DNA of 64,000 nt from Vibrio artabrorum. Lineage in GTDB: Bacteria > Pseudomonadota > Gammaproteobacteria > Enterobacterales > Vibrionaceae. Made by a program: the position numbers and the translations under genes. The notes beneath the pieces are model-generated. The model searched no databases. It saw only the letters and a list, made by a program, of their open reading frames with translations, and was not told the DNA's origin. Where the stretch lies: assembly GCF_024347295.1 (NCBI RefSeq), contig NZ_AP025459.1, positions 682,001-746,000 on the forward strand, written 5' to 3'. Below are positions 63,775 through 64,000 of this stretch, piece by piece. The first letter of the stretch is position 1. Each line of letters starts with the position of its first letter.

Positions 63775-64000
63775 TTAATAGGGTGGTTTGCACATCACTT
63801 CACTGAGCGGGCGATGACAGAGTCTTAGTCTCTTTACTTGAGCTAATAATAGCTCCGCACAACCTAATGCATCACTGGCTGCGGAGTGGGCCTGATAATC
63901 GGGCAAATTATAGTGTTGGCGCAGATCATCGAGTTGGAAGCTAGCATGGCCACTATTTTTTCCTAAATAGCTAAATCGCTTCTCAAGCATCAAGGTGTCT
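63775..64000 (-). CDS. DnaQ-like 3'-5' exonuclease, C-terminal part (runs off the window)
   Basis: The frame is open to the right edge (DTLMLEKRFSYLGKNSGHAS at the edge) and ends at 63775. The segment LDDLRQHYNLPDYQAHSAASDALGCAELLLAQ contains the final exonuclease motif, with His and Asp of the DEDDh family. The catalytic N-terminal motifs lie outside the window. It is probably a DNA polymerase III epsilon-like or stand-alone exonuclease of the chromosomal backbone. Confidence 0.8.
   Translation of the reverse strand, partial: DTLMLEKRFSYLGKNSGHASFQLDDLRQHYNLPDYQAHSAASDALGCAELLLAQVKRLRLCHRPLSEVMCKPPY

Noticed and set aside
1-64000. Search for rRNA, tRNA, CRISPR arrays, prophage genes, integron attC sites and a replication origin
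   Set aside because: No sequence with the needed features was recognised by eye. A covariance-model scan would be needed to exclude small RNAs fully.

Overview
The window looks like a chromosomal segment of a marine Vibrio, probably of the Splendidus type. This is an inference from gene content: guaC, kbl-tdh, a DUF2999 protein, DUF3019 and MipA/OmpV proteins, a TPP-riboswitch-controlled thiD, and many LysR regulators and DMT permeases. No rRNA, tRNA or CRISPR array was seen.

Layout. Bases 1-13600 hold ordinary chromosomal genes: the end of a zinc-type dehydrogenase, a DMT permease, a VOC protein, a LysR/MATE divergent pair, a response regulator-CheC protein with a PAS partner, guaC behind two hairpins with identical loops, an OmpV-like porin, a lipoprotein, and a four-gene operon (OmpV-like, DUF3019, response regulator, histidine kinase). 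Bases 13972-20455 form a ketodeoxyuronate catabolic cluster: a sodium:solute symporter, eda, kdgK, kdgF, kduD and a SnoaL-like secreted protein. KdgR-like palindromes lie in front of three of its transcription units. Bases 20798-38104 are again ordinary: DUF2999, TPP riboswitch and thiD, an M23 peptidase, YbjQ, LysR/EamA, a PHP phosphatase, cytochrome b562, a MITE-like element, a five-gene tripartite ABC exporter operon, and kbl-tdh.

Bases 38105-63260 are an accessory island full of insertion sequences. Six full copies of one 1054-bp IS5-family (IS903-type) element with identical transposases, plus one 254-bp fragment, all lie in the same orientation. Only two copies have matching 9-bp target duplications. 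The other four join unrelated flanks and read as deletion scars or assembly joins. Three pieces of an IS66-family element are nested with them, and there are remnants of IS110, IS3 and a second IS5-type element plus one IS630 element.

Between the insertion sequences sits a decaying polysaccharide-utilisation locus: rhaB-rhaA-rhaD-rhaM plus a sulfatase, a KdgM-type porin, two damaged sodium symporters, a truncated GH88 unsaturated uronyl hydrolase, and a secreted beta-helix protein with a C-terminal module. Rhamnose catabolism, a sulfatase, an unsaturated-uronate hydrolase and the first uronate cluster together point to a sulfated rhamnose/uronate polymer such as ulvan (inference). The porin would admit oligosaccharides, GH88 would release unsaturated uronate, and KdgF/KduD/KdgK/Eda would take it to pyruvate and glyceraldehyde 3-phosphate. 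The sulfatase and Rha enzymes would process the rhamnose half. As it stands the locus is broken: GH88 and two of three symporters are disrupted, no rhamnose regulator is present, and an IS element sits between the presumed rha promoter and rhaB.
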